A stretch of DNA of 64,000 nt from Pseudoalteromonas phenolica (GCF_001444405.1 NZ_CP013187.1:1550001-1614000), one strand, 5' to 3'. Positions 1 to 8,561 are shown, counted from the stretch's first letter. The notes: a model not told the origin generated them from the sequence alone. Numbers and translations: made by a program.

Positions 1-795
1 ATGGCTGAGTTTGATGCAGCCAAAGATAAAATCATGATGGGTGCTGAGCGTAAATCTATGGTGATGAGCGAGCACGAGAAAGAAATGACCGCTTACCACG
101 AAGCTGGTCACGCCATTGTGGGCCGTCTGGTACCAGAACATGATCCAGTTTACAAAGTATCAATTATTCCTCGTGGTCGCGCACTAGGTGTGACAATGTA
201 CTTACCTGAGCAAGATCGCGTAAGTCATTCTAAAGAACATTTAGAATCTATGCTTTCAAGCCTATATGGTGGTCGAATTGCAGAAGCATTGATTTATGGT
301 GATGACAAAGTTACCACTGGTGCAAGTAATGATATCGAGCGTGCAACAGACATCGCTAAGAAAATGGTTACTCAATGGGGTTTAAGTTCTAAACTTGGTC
401 CTCAAATGTACCTAGAAGAGCAAGGCGAAATGTACATGGGTGGTGGTTCTCACCGTATGTCTGGTATGTCAGATGAAACAGCTAAGTTGATTGACTCTGA
501 AATCAAAGACTTTGTTACTCGTAACTACGATCGTGCAGAACAAATCCTAAAAGACAATATGGATATCCTGCACAGCATGAAAGATGCGTTAATGAAGTAT
601 GAAACCATCGATGCAGGTCAAATTGACGACCTTATGGAACGCAAAGAGGTGCGTCCACCTCGTGATGCGCACGATCAGAAACCTGAGCCTAAAGCAAAAG
701 TTGATTCTAAGCCTGAAGCTAAGCCTGAACCTGAATCAACAGAATCTGAGCCAGCATCGAGACCAACAAATGAGCTTGATGATAGCAAAGAGTAA
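1..795 (+). CDS. ftsH: FtsH ATP-dependent zinc metalloprotease, C-terminal part
   Basis: Membrane-anchored AAA+ protease that degrades misfolded membrane proteins and regulators such as LpxC and sigma-32. Only the last 264 codons are present: the reading frame is already open at base 1, and the first ATG corresponds to an internal Met near residue 382 of the E. coli protein, so the transmembrane and AAA ATPase parts lie outside the window. The zinc site HEAGH is at residues 33-37 of this fragment and the third metal ligand is Asp111 in GASND. The C-terminal 45 residues form a low-complexity Pro/Glu/Lys tail of tandem KPE-type units, which varies among FtsH proteins. A terminator follows directly, so folP probably has its own promoter. 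Identity is certain; only the 5' end is missing. Confidence 0.97.
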   Translation: MAEFDAAKDKIMMGAERKSMVMSEHEKEMTAYHEAGHAIVGRLVPEHDPVYKVSIIPRGRALGVTMYLPEQDRVSHSKEHLESMLSSLYGGRIAEALIYGDDKVTTGASNDIERATDIAKKMVTQWGLSSKLGPQMYLEEQGEMYMGGGSHRMSGMSDETAKLIDSEIKDFVTRNYDRAEQILKDNMDILHSMKDALMKYETIDAGQIDDLMERKEVRPPRDAHDQKPEPKAKVDSKPEAKPEPESTESEPASRPTNELDDSKE

Positions 796-808
796 TTAAT
801 CTCAATAA

Positions 809-838
809 GAGCCCCGATTTATCGGGGCTTTTTATTTT
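809..838 (+). terminator. Rho-independent terminator after ftsH
   Basis: A GC-rich stem of GCCCCGAT (811-818) paired with ATCGGGGC (821-828) around a two-base loop is followed by a T-rich run. It lies 14 bases after the ftsH stop. Confidence 0.9.
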
Positions 839-949
839 AATTTCTTCACTTAGCATATAGAATTGCGTTTAGTAATTTTTACCTTTTATTTCGAAACTTC
901 TTTTGAGAATTAGGTTAAATAAATACGTTAAAGGACGCTTCTAAATCAC

Positions 950-1798
950 ATGACCCAATTATCTCTTCCAAGAAACAGAACGCTTGATTTAACTAAACCG
1001 ATTATCATGGGTATTGTTAATGTTACACCTGATTCATTTTCAGATGGTGGCAATTACAATTCTGCTGAGGATGCGTTTAAACAAGCTATGCGTTTAATTG
1101 AAGAAGGAGCAGAAATTCTGGATATTGGTGGTGAGTCTACCCGACCAGGTGCACCTGACGTTGCACTTCAAGAAGAGCTGCAACGTGTTATACCGGTAAT
1201 CAAGCGTATACGAGAAGCATCTGATTGTGTGATTTCAATTGATACCAGTAAAGCTGCTGTCATGGAAGCGGCCATTGAAGCCGGTGCAGACATTATTAAT
1301 GATGTAAGAGCGCTTCAAGAGCCTGGCGCATTAGAAGTTGCAGCAAAACATTCCGATGTACCCGTTTGTTTAATGCATATGCAAGGTCAACCTCGCACGA
1401 TGCAAGCAAACCCAACCTATGAAAACCTTATTTCAGAGATAAACCAGTTTTTTGAAGAGCGAGTTTTAACGTGCAGTAAAGCTGGCATTAATCAAAACAG
1501 GATTATACTTGACCCTGGCTTTGGTTTCGGTAAAACACTGAATCATAACTTTGAAATTTTAGACAAATTCAAAGAATTTTCGACACTGGGTTTGCCACTA
1601 TTGGCAGGCTTATCTCGTAAATCTATGTTTGGACAACTTTTGAATAGAGAAACACATGAACGCGTTGCGGCCAGTTTAGCTGGTGCATTGTTATGTGCTC
1701 AAAAAGGCGCACATATTATCCGCGTTCATGATGTGAAAGAAACGGCTGATGTCATTGGTGTATGGCAAGCAGCAAGAAATGGAGTAACACCCTTATGA
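950..1798 (+). CDS. folP: Dihydropteroate synthase
   Basis: Cytoplasmic folate enzyme that condenses p-aminobenzoate with 6-hydroxymethyl-dihydropterin diphosphate to give dihydropteroate; it is the sulfonamide target. The 282-residue TIM-barrel protein carries the family signatures NVTPDSFSDGG (residues 24-34), DIGGESTRPG (58-67), a DPGFGFGK pterin loop near residue 188 and RVHDV near the C-terminus. The length matches E. coli FolP (282). The ATG at 950 has an AAGGA-like Shine-Dalgarno about 12 bases upstream. Its stop overlaps the glmM start as ATGA, indicating translational coupling, the same folP-glmM pairing as in E. coli. Confidence 0.97.
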   Translation: MTQLSLPRNRTLDLTKPIIMGIVNVTPDSFSDGGNYNSAEDAFKQAMRLIEEGAEILDIGGESTRPGAPDVALQEELQRVIPVIKRIREASDCVISIDTSKAAVMEAAIEAGADIINDVRALQEPGALEVAAKHSDVPVCLMHMQGQPRTMQANPTYENLISEINQFFEERVLTCSKAGINQNRIILDPGFGFGKTLNHNFEILDKFKEFSTLGLPLLAGLSRKSMFGQLLNRETHERVAASLAGALLCAQKGAHIIRVHDVKETADVIGVWQAARNGVTPL

Positions 1799-3135
1799 CA
1801 ACAAGAAAGTATTTCGGCACTGATGGTGTTCGAGGTCTAGTCGGCGAATTTCCAATTACGCCCGAGTTCGCACTAAAATTAGGCTGGGCAGCTGGTAAAG
1901 TTTTATCTAAATCTGGTACTAAAAAAGTAATTATTGGTAAAGATACCCGTATTTCAGGTTATCTTCTTGAAACATCACTAGAAGCAGGATTAATTGCTGC
2001 GGGCATTGATGTTGTTTTACTTGGCCCTATGCCAACGCCAGCAGTTGCGTATTTAACGCAAACATTTCGTGCTGAAGCAGGTATTGTGATCAGTGCATCT
2101 CACAACCCATACCATGACAATGGTATTAAGTTCTTCAATGGTAAAGGTTTAAAGCTTGGAGATGAAGTTGAGCTTGAAATCGAGGCTATGCTTGATGAAG
2201 AAATGACTTGTGTGCCTTCTGAAAAACTCGGTAAAGCACGTCGCCTAGACAACGCAGATGGCCGTTATATTGAATTTTGTAAAGGCTTATTTCCGAATGA
2301 ATTGTCTTTAGAGGGCTTAAAGGTCGTTCTTGATTGTGCAAACGGTGCAACTTATCACATTGCTCCTGATGTAATGCGTGAGTTAGGCGCGGAAGTTATT
2401 TGCCATGCCTGTGAGCCTAATGGCATAAACATCAATCTAGAATGCGGTGCAACGCATGTTGATAGTTTAAAGCAAAAAGTGTTAGAGCATAAAGCGGATG
2501 TTGGTATTGCATACGATGGTGATGGCGACCGTGTAATGATGGTTGACCACAATGGTCGTGTATTCGATGGCGATGACATCGTGTATATCATCGCGTGTCA
2601 GGCACACCAAGAGAATAATTTAGGCGGTGGTGTTGTTGGTACTGTGATGTCAAACATGGGCCTTGAAAACGCACTGAAGGCCAAAGGTATTGATTTTGCA
2701 CGTAGTAAAGTTGGTGACCGTTACGTTATAGAGCTTCTGAAAGAAAAAGGCTGGAAGATTGGTGGTGAAAGTTCAGGTCATGTACTGAATCTCGACCTTA
2801 TTTCAACTGGTGACGGTATTGTCTCAAGTTTGCAGGTATTGACGGCCATGGTCTCTCAAAATAAGACATTGAAAGACTTAGGTGCGGGCTTCCAAAAATA
2901 TCCAATGAAAATGATCAATGTAAAGTATCAAGCTGGCACTGATCCAACACAAGCCGACGAAGTAAAAGCCGCAGTGAAAGAAGTAGAAACTGAGCTTGCT
3001 GGTAAAGGTCGAGTCCTTCTTCGTAAATCTGGTACAGAGCCTGTTGTACGCGTCATGGTTGAAGCGGAGCAAGAGAAGCAAGTGCTAGACTTCGCTCAAA
3101 AAATTGCCGAAGTTGTTGAAACTGTGAGCAATTAA
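1795..3135 (+). CDS. glmM: Phosphoglucosamine mutase
   Basis: Interconverts glucosamine-6-phosphate and glucosamine-1-phosphate on the route to UDP-GlcNAc for peptidoglycan and LPS. The 446-residue protein shows all four domain signatures: the phosphoserine loop SASHNP with Ser102 (same number as in E. coli), the Mg-binding DGDGDR loop near residue 243, the sugar-binding GESSGH near 325 and the phosphate-binding RKSGTEP near 410. The frame extends to 1762, but the ATG at 1795 is the better start: it matches the family N-terminus TTRKYFGTDG, has GGAG 10 bases upstream and overlaps the folP stop by four bases. Confidence 0.97.
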   Translation: MTTRKYFGTDGVRGLVGEFPITPEFALKLGWAAGKVLSKSGTKKVIIGKDTRISGYLLETSLEAGLIAAGIDVVLLGPMPTPAVAYLTQTFRAEAGIVISASHNPYHDNGIKFFNGKGLKLGDEVELEIEAMLDEEMTCVPSEKLGKARRLDNADGRYIEFCKGLFPNELSLEGLKVVLDCANGATYHIAPDVMRELGAEVICHACEPNGININLECGATHVDSLKQKVLEHKADVGIAYDGDGDRVMMVDHNGRVFDGDDIVYIIACQAHQENNLGGGVVGTVMSNMGLENALKAKGIDFARSKVGDRYVIELLKEKGWKIGGESSGHVLNLDLISTGDGIVSSLQVLTAMVSQNKTLKDLGAGFQKYPMKMINVKYQAGTDPTQADEVKAAVKEVETELAGKGRVLLRKSGTEPVVRVMVEAEQEKQVLDFAQKIAEVVETVSN

Positions 3136-3213
3136 ACAAAATTTCAATTTTATTTCTTGTAACTTTGGGTGAGGCGAGTTAGTATCTCACCCGCTTTTGA
3201 TGCGGAGTATCGT

Positions 3214-3963
3214 ATGTCGCAACGTAAGCCAATTGTCGCTGGTAATTGGAAAATGAATGGTTCGGTAGAGCTTGTCGAAGAGATTTCTTCAAAGGTACTA
3301 AGCCAAATAGAAGAAAAAGCATCTCTTATTGTTTTTCCTCCAGCAATGCTTTTAAGCTCGGCAATTGAAAAAGGTTTTGTAACTGGCACGCAAACTGTAT
3401 CTGAAAACAACTCAGGTGCATTTACAGGCGAAACTAGCGCAGAACTAGCAAAGCAACTTGGTGCAGAGTTTTCTCTTGTAGGTCACTCAGAAAGACGTAG
3501 CCTTTTTGGTGAGTCAAACGAAGTTGTAGCGAAAAAATTTAGCAAAGCACAAGAAAATGCCTTAACACCGATTTTATGTGTAGGTGAAACAGAATCTCAA
3601 AGAGAATCTGGAGAAACAGAACAAGTTGTTGCTGAGCAAATTAAAGCTGTAATTGAGCATTCAGGTATAGCATCACTGTCAAACTCTGTGATAGCATACG
3701 AGCCCGTTTGGGCAATTGGTACTGGTAAAACAGCATCACCTGAACAAGCACAAGCAGTGCATAAATTTATTCGAGATATGATTGCCGAGTATGATGGTCA
3801 TATCGCAAATGAGCTTCGTATCCTATACGGTGGAAGCGTTAATGATTCTAACAGTGATTTGTTATTTGCACAGCCGGATATAGATGGTGGCCTAATTGGT
3901 GGCGCAAGTCTTAAGGCGGATGCTTTTTTAAGTATTTACAAAAGTGCATTAGGGAACGTATAA
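3214..3963 (+). CDS. tpiA: Triosephosphate isomerase
   Basis: Glycolytic TIM-barrel enzyme that interconverts dihydroxyacetone phosphate and glyceraldehyde-3-phosphate. The 249-residue protein has Lys13 in NWKMNG, the catalytic His91 in VGHSERR, catalytic Glu163 in AYEPVWAIGTGK and the phosphate-gripping GGSVN and GLIGGASL loops. The open frame begins at 3169, but ATG 3214 is preceded by GGAG at six bases and matches the family N-terminus, so it was chosen. The gene sits between glmM and secG. In E. coli tpiA is elsewhere, but this glmM-tpiA-secG order is common in other gammaproteobacteria. One base separates it from secG, so the two are co-transcribed. Confidence 0.97.
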   Translation: MSQRKPIVAGNWKMNGSVELVEEISSKVLSQIEEKASLIVFPPAMLLSSAIEKGFVTGTQTVSENNSGAFTGETSAELAKQLGAEFSLVGHSERRSLFGESNEVVAKKFSKAQENALTPILCVGETESQRESGETEQVVAEQIKAVIEHSGIASLSNSVIAYEPVWAIGTGKTASPEQAQAVHKFIRDMIAEYDGHIANELRILYGGSVNDSNSDLLFAQPDIDGGLIGGASLKADAFLSIYKSALGNV

Positions 3964-3964
3964 A

Positions 3965-4309
3965 ATGTACGAGATATTATTGGTTGTTTACCTAATTATT
4001 TCTTTAGCTTTAGTTGGTATGATCTTAATCCAACAAGGTAAAGGCGCAGATATGGGCTCTTCATTCGGTGCAGGTGCTTCTGCGACAGTTTTCGGCTCTT
4101 CAGGTGCAGGAAACTTCATGACGAAGACAACAACAATCCTAGCGACTGTTTTCTTTGTATTGAGCATCATTTTAGGTAACTTAACAGCTGGTCAAATTAA
4201 AAAGACTGATGAGTGGGAAAATCTTTCAGCACCTGTAGCAACAGAAGCTGCACCTACTGAATCAGACGTACCAGTTTCGAACAATAATAACTCTGACGTT
4301 CCTAACTAA
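3965..4309 (+). CDS. secG: SecG preprotein translocase subunit
   Basis: Small auxiliary subunit of the SecYEG inner-membrane protein-conducting channel. The 114-residue protein has two hydrophobic helices (about residues 2-21 and 52-72) separated by the family's conserved cytoplasmic stretch with QQGKGADMGSSFG and GSSGAGNFM. A variable acidic, Asn-rich tail ends the protein. It starts one base after the tpiA stop, with AGGGA about 10 bases upstream inside tpiA. A tRNA-Leu gene follows seven bases after its stop, the usual gammaproteobacterial arrangement. Confidence 0.96.
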   Translation: MYEILLVVYLIISLALVGMILIQQGKGADMGSSFGAGASATVFGSSGAGNFMTKTTTILATVFFVLSIILGNLTAGQIKKTDEWENLSAPVATEAAPTESDVPVSNNNNSDVPN

Positions 4310-4316
4310 AGAATTT

Positions 4317-4401
4317 GCGGATGTGGTGGAATTGGTAGACACGCCATCTTGAGGGGGTGGTGGCTTCGGCCGTGGGGGTTCAAGTCCCCCCATCCGCACC
4401 A
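4317..4401 (+). tRNA. tRNA-Leu, anticodon GAG
   Basis: An 85-base cloverleaf including the encoded CCA. The acceptor stem GCGGATG (4317-4323) pairs with CATCCGC (4391-4397). The anticodon stem CCATC/GGTGG carries a seven-base loop with GAG at 4351-4353. The long variable arm typical of class II leucine tRNAs and the TTCAAGT T-loop are present. It reads CUC and CUU codons. It lies directly downstream of secG, as leuU does in E. coli, and is probably co-transcribed with it. Confidence 0.97.
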
Positions 4402-4407
4402 ATTATA

Positions 4408-4436
4408 AAAAAACCAGCTATAAGCTGGTTTTTTTA
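4408..4436 (+). terminator. Rho-independent terminator after tRNA-Leu
   Basis: ACCAGCT (4413-4419) pairs with AGCTGGT (4423-4429) and is followed by a run of T. It ends the secG-tRNA transcript. Confidence 0.9.
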
Positions 4437-4534
4437 TGCCTGAAATTTACTAATGACGAAATCAATAAAAATACTTTGACTATTCAATAGCCTTGATTAA
4501 CATAAGTCATCATTTTGCTCATTGAACTGTTATC

Positions 4535-6505
4535 TTGATCTTCCAAAATACTGCTGTATCACTTAGACATAAGCTCAAGGCAATTGAGTTAAATGAAAGC
4601 CAACTTATTTTACAATTACACAACGATACGCTTGCTTACTCATGGCAAGCGTTACAATGTTCGCCTCAATTACATAAAACACCTTTTAGTCATTTGATTG
4701 AGATACAACTTAATGCTGATGATACTTCTTACAAGCACCGTTTTGCAGCGCACAGTGATTGCCAAGGCCAGCTAGACAACTATTGGTGTAATGCAAATAA
4801 AGCGGATTTAGTTAATACAATTTCTAAAATTGAAGCACTGTTAAAGCAGTCATTTTTGTCACACCGAAAATGGTTGGCAATCAAAGACAAAGTTAAAGCC
4901 TTGGCTGTAAACTGGCTTGCTCGAGATCTAAAGTGCCAATTAACGGACGATATACAAAAAGCACTGGCATCTTTAAAAGAATTAGTTAGCTGGACAGAAA
5001 CAGATATTGCAGAGTTTAAAAACAGCTTTATCAATTACAAAATGCGAGAGTATAAATCATTCTTTGATAGGCTTGAGCAACACCCGCTCACTGAAGCACA
5101 GCAGCGTGCCTGCATTATTCAAGATGACAGACAATTATTGCTGGCAGGCGCTGGTACGGGAAAAACCAGTGTCATTACAGCGAAATTTAAATACTTACTT
5201 CACACAAAGCAAGCCAAAGCGGCAGACCTATTAGTATTAGCCTATGGCAGTGATGCCAGTGAAGAGTTGCAAGCGAGGCTTGAAGAAAAAGATCAAGTCA
5301 TGACTTTTCATAGTTTGGGCAAGCAAATCATAGCCGATGTAGAAGGTAGTGTGCCTAAGGTGTCTGAATTATCTACCAATCTTCAGGCTAAAACGGCGTT
5401 TATAATCGATACTCTACAAGCGCTATACTCTGACGATTCATTTAAGCAGCTGTTAATTGCATTTTTGCGAAATAACTTTGCCTACAAATTTGAAGGTGAG
5501 CTAAGTACATTTTTAAACTCGCCATTGAAAAACAAGTTTGTACAAACAATTTTCATGCTGATAAGTCTCTACAAACAAGCACATGCAATTGACAAAATTT
5601 CTGAGCTAGAGACAAGGTTTTCAGACGATTTAACCCTACTGAGACATTTTCTAGTTGAATATAATCTCTATTTATCAAATGAAAATAGCATCGATTTTGA
5701 TGACATGATCATTCGTGCCAGACAATATACGCTAAGTGGTCAATATACTCCGCAATGGAAGTTTATTTTAGTTGATGAGTTTCAAGATATTTCACCAATG
5801 CGTGCTGAATTGGTGAAAGACTTATTGGCTAATAAATCAGGTAGCCAACTATTTGCAGTGGGTGATGATTGGCAATCAATCTACCGATTTAATGGCGGCG
5901 ATATTCGTTATACCACAGAGTTTGCAAAACACTTTGGACATGCAACGACCACCCAACTCGATAAAACATTTCGTTATTCTCAGGCTTTACTTGATTTATC
6001 TGCTGAGTTTGTTTGTGCTAACCCACAACAAATTACCAAATCAATACAAGCTTTCTCATCAAACTCATTACCTGCTGTAAAAGAAGTCTTTCACACTGAT
6101 CCAATGCAAGGGGTGTCAGAAGCATTTGGGTACATTGCAAATCAAGCACCGACCAATGCCAGTGTACTAATCTTAGCGAGAAGTCATGCTGCGCTACTAG
6201 ATAAATCAACTCTACAAGCAATTGAGAGCCACTATCAGCAACTTTCTATAACACAGATGACATTCCATGCTGCAAAAGGAAAAGAGGCCGATTACGCGGT
6301 TTTAATTGGACTAGACAAGAAGTCATTGCCTTCAAGAGTGAAATCAGCACCTTTAGTTGAGGCTTTACTGCCTCAAGTAGAGCGATTTAAAGATGCAGAA
6401 GAGAGAAGACTGTTCTATGTCGCATTAACACGTGCCAAAAAGCAGTTGGTGCTGCTCATTCCTGAGCAGTCTCCGAGTGAGTTTGTGATGGAGTTAAACT
6501 ACTAA
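4535..6505 (+). CDS. helD: UvrD/Rep-family DNA helicase, helicase IV-like
   Basis: Superfamily 1A 3'-5' DNA helicase most like E. coli helicase IV (HelD, 684 residues); this protein has 656. An N-terminal domain of about 180 residues precedes HPLTEAQQ, the Q motif. Walker A GAGTGKT is at 205-211, motif II DEFQD at about 414-418, motif III QSIYRF near 447 and motif VI ALTRAKK near 630. No ATG is available near the start. An in-frame stop at 4523 forces initiation within a few codons, and TTG at 4535 is the only standard start codon there; no clear Shine-Dalgarno precedes it, so the start is uncertain. The gene stands alone between the tRNA terminator and a repeat element. The helicase family is clear; assignment to HelD rather than a sister group is inferred from the C-terminal sequence and architecture. 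Confidence 0.85.
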   Translation: MIFQNTAVSLRHKLKAIELNESQLILQLHNDTLAYSWQALQCSPQLHKTPFSHLIEIQLNADDTSYKHRFAAHSDCQGQLDNYWCNANKADLVNTISKIEALLKQSFLSHRKWLAIKDKVKALAVNWLARDLKCQLTDDIQKALASLKELVSWTETDIAEFKNSFINYKMREYKSFFDRLEQHPLTEAQQRACIIQDDRQLLLAGAGTGKTSVITAKFKYLLHTKQAKAADLLVLAYGSDASEELQARLEEKDQVMTFHSLGKQIIADVEGSVPKVSELSTNLQAKTAFIIDTLQALYSDDSFKQLLIAFLRNNFAYKFEGELSTFLNSPLKNKFVQTIFMLISLYKQAHAIDKISELETRFSDDLTLLRHFLVEYNLYLSNENSIDFDDMIIRARQYTLSGQYTPQWKFILVDEFQDISPMRAELVKDLLANKSGSQLFAVGDDWQSIYRFNGGDIRYTTEFAKHFGHATTTQLDKTFRYSQALLDLSAEFVCANPQQITKSIQAFSSNSLPAVKEVFHTDPMQGVSEAFGYIANQAPTNASVLILARSHAALLDKSTLQAIESHYQQLSITQMTFHAAKGKEADYAVLIGLDKKSLPSRVKSAPLVEALLPQVERFKDAEERRLFYVALTRAKKQLVLLIPEQSPSEFVMELNY

Positions 6506-6507
6506 CA

Positions 6508-6662
6508 CCAATCCGCAATAACACTTCATCATTTTGAGGGTTTAAACCTGACGCTAGCTTAATAAAAAATTTCTTATTTAGAACAACTGAATAGCAAAGT
6601 TTCGCCTCGCTATCGACAAGTTTTTCTTGCCTCAAAATAGACAACTTAGTTAAGCAGATTGG
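6508..6662. repeat. MITE-like intergenic repeat, copy A
   Basis: A 155-bp segment between helD and a convergent small gene. It is bounded by imperfect inverted ends, CCAATCCGC (6508-6516) and GCAGATTGG (6654-6662). Read on the minus strand it contains TATTTTGAGGCAAG followed by an A-rich stretch, which recurs with similar ends in copy B at 20857-21148. No transposase is encoded. A 70-codon minus-strand frame crossing it is best regarded as spurious. Confidence 0.6.
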
Positions 6663-6676
6663 CATCACTTACAAAA

Positions 6677-6907
6677 TCACAAATTACTGATTTTCTTATC
6701 GAGTTGATAGCCTTCATCCGTGACGATTTTTTCGAGTGTTTCAACCCGGCTTTTAAGGGCTGCGAGTTCTTTACGCATTTGTTCGGAGTCACCCGAGTGC
6801 TTAAGTGCTTTTTCTTTGAATGCGAGATAGCGTTTTACCCACTCTCCAACCATCCCTAATCCAACACAAATGAAAACGATCATCACGATCATAGTTGTTC
6901 CTGACAT
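6677..6907 (-). CDS. PspB-like small membrane protein
   Basis: A 76-residue protein with one N-terminal transmembrane helix (about residues 5-22), a basic WVKRY stretch and a coiled-coil region (about 36-65) with MRKELAALKSRVETLEKI. This layout matches phage shock protein B, which tethers and regulates PspA/PspF signalling in membrane stress. No pspA, pspC or pspF lies nearby, so the functional link is inference from architecture. The start is well supported: AGGAGT (6913-6918, read on the minus strand) sits five bases before the ATG. It is a single-gene unit converging on helD. Confidence 0.7.
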   Translation of the reverse strand: MSGTTMIVMIVFICVGLGMVGEWVKRYLAFKEKALKHSGDSEQMRKELAALKSRVETLEKIVTDEGYQLDKKISNL

Positions 6908-7058
6908 AACTGACTCCTACTAATAATTCTAATCTTAGAATAGCAGTCCTATTGAGTTAAGTTAGTGACAAAAGTCAGAGAAGGGAAGAACAGAGCTTCA
7001 ATGAGGTTAACGGATTGTGCAACTGCAGTAGGTGATTGCAATTGCACAAAATTGACAA

Positions 7059-7718
7059 TTAAGCTTCGTAAGGAAGAGGGTCGCTAGCGTTATTTAATGA
7101 AAATGCTTCTAAACGCTCTTGGCATGCGCCACATTTACCACAGGCTTTTTCACGACCGTTATAGCAAGTCCATGTGTTGCTATAATCTAAGCCCATTTTT
7201 AGACCATCGGTTAAAATTTCAATCTTTGAATTGTTTAAATATGGACAAACAATTTCAACTTCTTCGTAGTTAGCGATACGACATACGTCACTCATCTTTT
7301 CAACGAATTCCGGGCGACAGTCAGGATAGATGGCATGATCACCTGAGTGCGCGCCATAAAATACCTTGTTAGCTTTAAGCGATACCGCATAGCCTACCGC
7401 CAAAGAAAGTAAGATCATATTACGGTTAGGCACAACCGTACTTTTCATGCTTTCTTCTTCGTAATGGCCTTCAGGTACTTCAATGTCATCGGTCAGCGAT
7501 GAGCCGCCAATAAGCTGATTGATAGCAGAAATATCAACAACCTTATGGTGCACGTTTAAATCAGCACAAACATTCGCAGCGACTTCTAACTCTTTCACAT
7601 GGCGCTGGCCATAGTTGAACGATAACGCATACACGTCAAAGCCTGACTTAATTGCTTTGTTTAATACTGTGTAAGAGTCCATTCCACCAGAATAGATTAC
7701 GACGACTTTTTCACTCAT
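7059..7718 (-). CDS. queC: 7-cyano-7-deazaguanine (preQ0) synthase QueC
   Basis: ATP-dependent enzyme that converts 7-carboxy-7-deazaguanine to preQ0 in queuosine tRNA biosynthesis. The 219-residue protein has the PP-loop SGGMDS at residues 10-15, and the zinc ligands Cys185, Cys193, Cys196 and Cys199 near its C-terminus. An upstream extension of the frame to 7793 lacks family similarity. The ATG at 7718, giving MSEKVVVIYSGG, is the conserved start. It is divergent from queE, which supplies its substrate, across a 122-bp region holding an inverted repeat. Confidence 0.96.
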   Translation of the reverse strand: MSEKVVVIYSGGMDSYTVLNKAIKSGFDVYALSFNYGQRHVKELEVAANVCADLNVHHKVVDISAINQLIGGSSLTDDIEVPEGHYEEESMKSTVVPNRNMILLSLAVGYAVSLKANKVFYGAHSGDHAIYPDCRPEFVEKMSDVCRIANYEEVEIVCPYLNNSKIEILTDGLKMGLDYSNTWTCYNGREKACGKCGACQERLEAFSLNNASDPLPYEA

Positions 7719-7772
7719 AAGATTATTGCCTCGAATTTGATAGAGGTTTGCTTCAGGGCGCGATATACTACA

Positions 7773-7805
7773 CGGCCGCTGAAAAAATAACAATTTTCAC
7801 GGCCG
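7773..7805. promoter_or_regulatory. Inverted repeat between queC and queE
   Basis: CGGCCG followed by GAAAA after two bases, then TTTTC and CGGCCG, makes a near-symmetric dyad in the only promoter region for the divergent queC and queE genes. It could be an operator or an RNA hairpin. No preQ1-type aptamer was recognised. The role is inference. Confidence 0.4.
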
Positions 7806-7840
7806 ATTTTTTGAGTTTGCTATGTTGTATTGGAGCTGCT

Positions 7841-8506
7841 TTGTACAAAGTTAATGAGATTTTTGAAACCATCCAGGGTGAAGCGAGTTTTACTGGTGTG
7901 CCGTCGATATTTTTGCGTTTGCAGGGCTGCCCAGTGGGTTGTGCTTGGTGTGATACCAAACAAACGTGGGAAACTAACGGCACCTATCTTGTAACTTTAG
8001 GCGAAACAGTCGAAAAGAAAGCAGATTCTGAAAAGTGGGCAAATGCCAGTATTGACGACATCATCAATTTGTTCAAAGAGCGTGGTTATTTAGCAAAGCA
8101 TGTGGTTATTACTGGTGGTGAACCCTGTATGTACGATTTAGTGCCTCTTTGCGAGCAACTTCATGTAGCAGGTTACACCACACAAATTGAAACCAGTGGC
8201 ACCTTTGAAATTCTAGCACCTGAGTCAACTTGGGTAACCGTATCGCCAAAAATCAACATGCGCGGCGGCTATGATGTACTGACGTCAGCCATGCAAAGAG
8301 CAAATGAAATCAAACACCCAATCGCGATGCAAAAGCACGTTGATGAACTCGAAGCGTTATTCGAGCAAACAGGTGTGAGACCAGAGCTTATTTACTTACA
8401 GCCAATTAGCCAAAAAGCCAAAGCAACTAAACTGGCTATCGAAACTTGCTTAAAGAAAAACTGGCGTTTATCAGTGCAAGTGCACAAATATATTGGCATA
8501 AACTAA
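7841..8506 (+). CDS. queE: 7-carboxy-7-deazaguanine synthase QueE
   Basis: Radical SAM enzyme that forms 7-carboxy-7-deazaguanine from 6-carboxy-tetrahydropterin, one step before QueC. The 221-residue protein has the cluster-binding CX3CX2C pattern at Cys30, Cys34 and Cys37 (GCPVGCAWCDTK) and the SAM-binding GGEP near residue 90. The length matches E. coli QueE (223). The frame runs back to 7748, but the conserved N-terminus YKVNEIFETIQGE fits the TTG at 7841, which has GGAG five bases upstream; this is an unusual but well-supported start. It is followed by a bidirectional terminator shared with sbcB. Confidence 0.95.
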   Translation: MYKVNEIFETIQGEASFTGVPSIFLRLQGCPVGCAWCDTKQTWETNGTYLVTLGETVEKKADSEKWANASIDDIINLFKERGYLAKHVVITGGEPCMYDLVPLCEQLHVAGYTTQIETSGTFEILAPESTWVTVSPKINMRGGYDVLTSAMQRANEIKHPIAMQKHVDELEALFEQTGVRPELIYLQPISQKAKATKLAIETCLKKNWRLSVQVHKYIGIN

Positions 8507-8527
8507 TTATTCATTTGGTTAGTGCTC

Positions 8528-8561
8528 AAAAAAAAAAGCCCGTTTGAAACGGGCTTTTTTT
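8528..8561. terminator. Bidirectional terminator between queE and sbcB
   Basis: An A run, a stem of AGCCCGTTT (8537-8545) and AAACGGGCT (8547-8555), and a T run make a terminator that works in both directions for these converging genes. Confidence 0.9.

Noticed and set aside
1762..3216. Longer starts for glmM (1762) and tpiA (3169)
   Set aside because: The internal ATG codons at 1795 and 3214 have good ribosome sites and conserved N-termini; the extensions resemble nothing.
6456..6668. 70-codon minus-strand ORF overlapping the helD 3' end
   Set aside because: It lies across repeat copy A and the end of helD, has no ribosome binding site that I can see, and is probably a repeat-derived spurious frame.
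7719..7840. preQ1 riboswitch in front of queC or queE
   Set aside because: No compact pseudoknot-type aptamer was recognised; only the CGGCCG/GAAAA dyad is clear.
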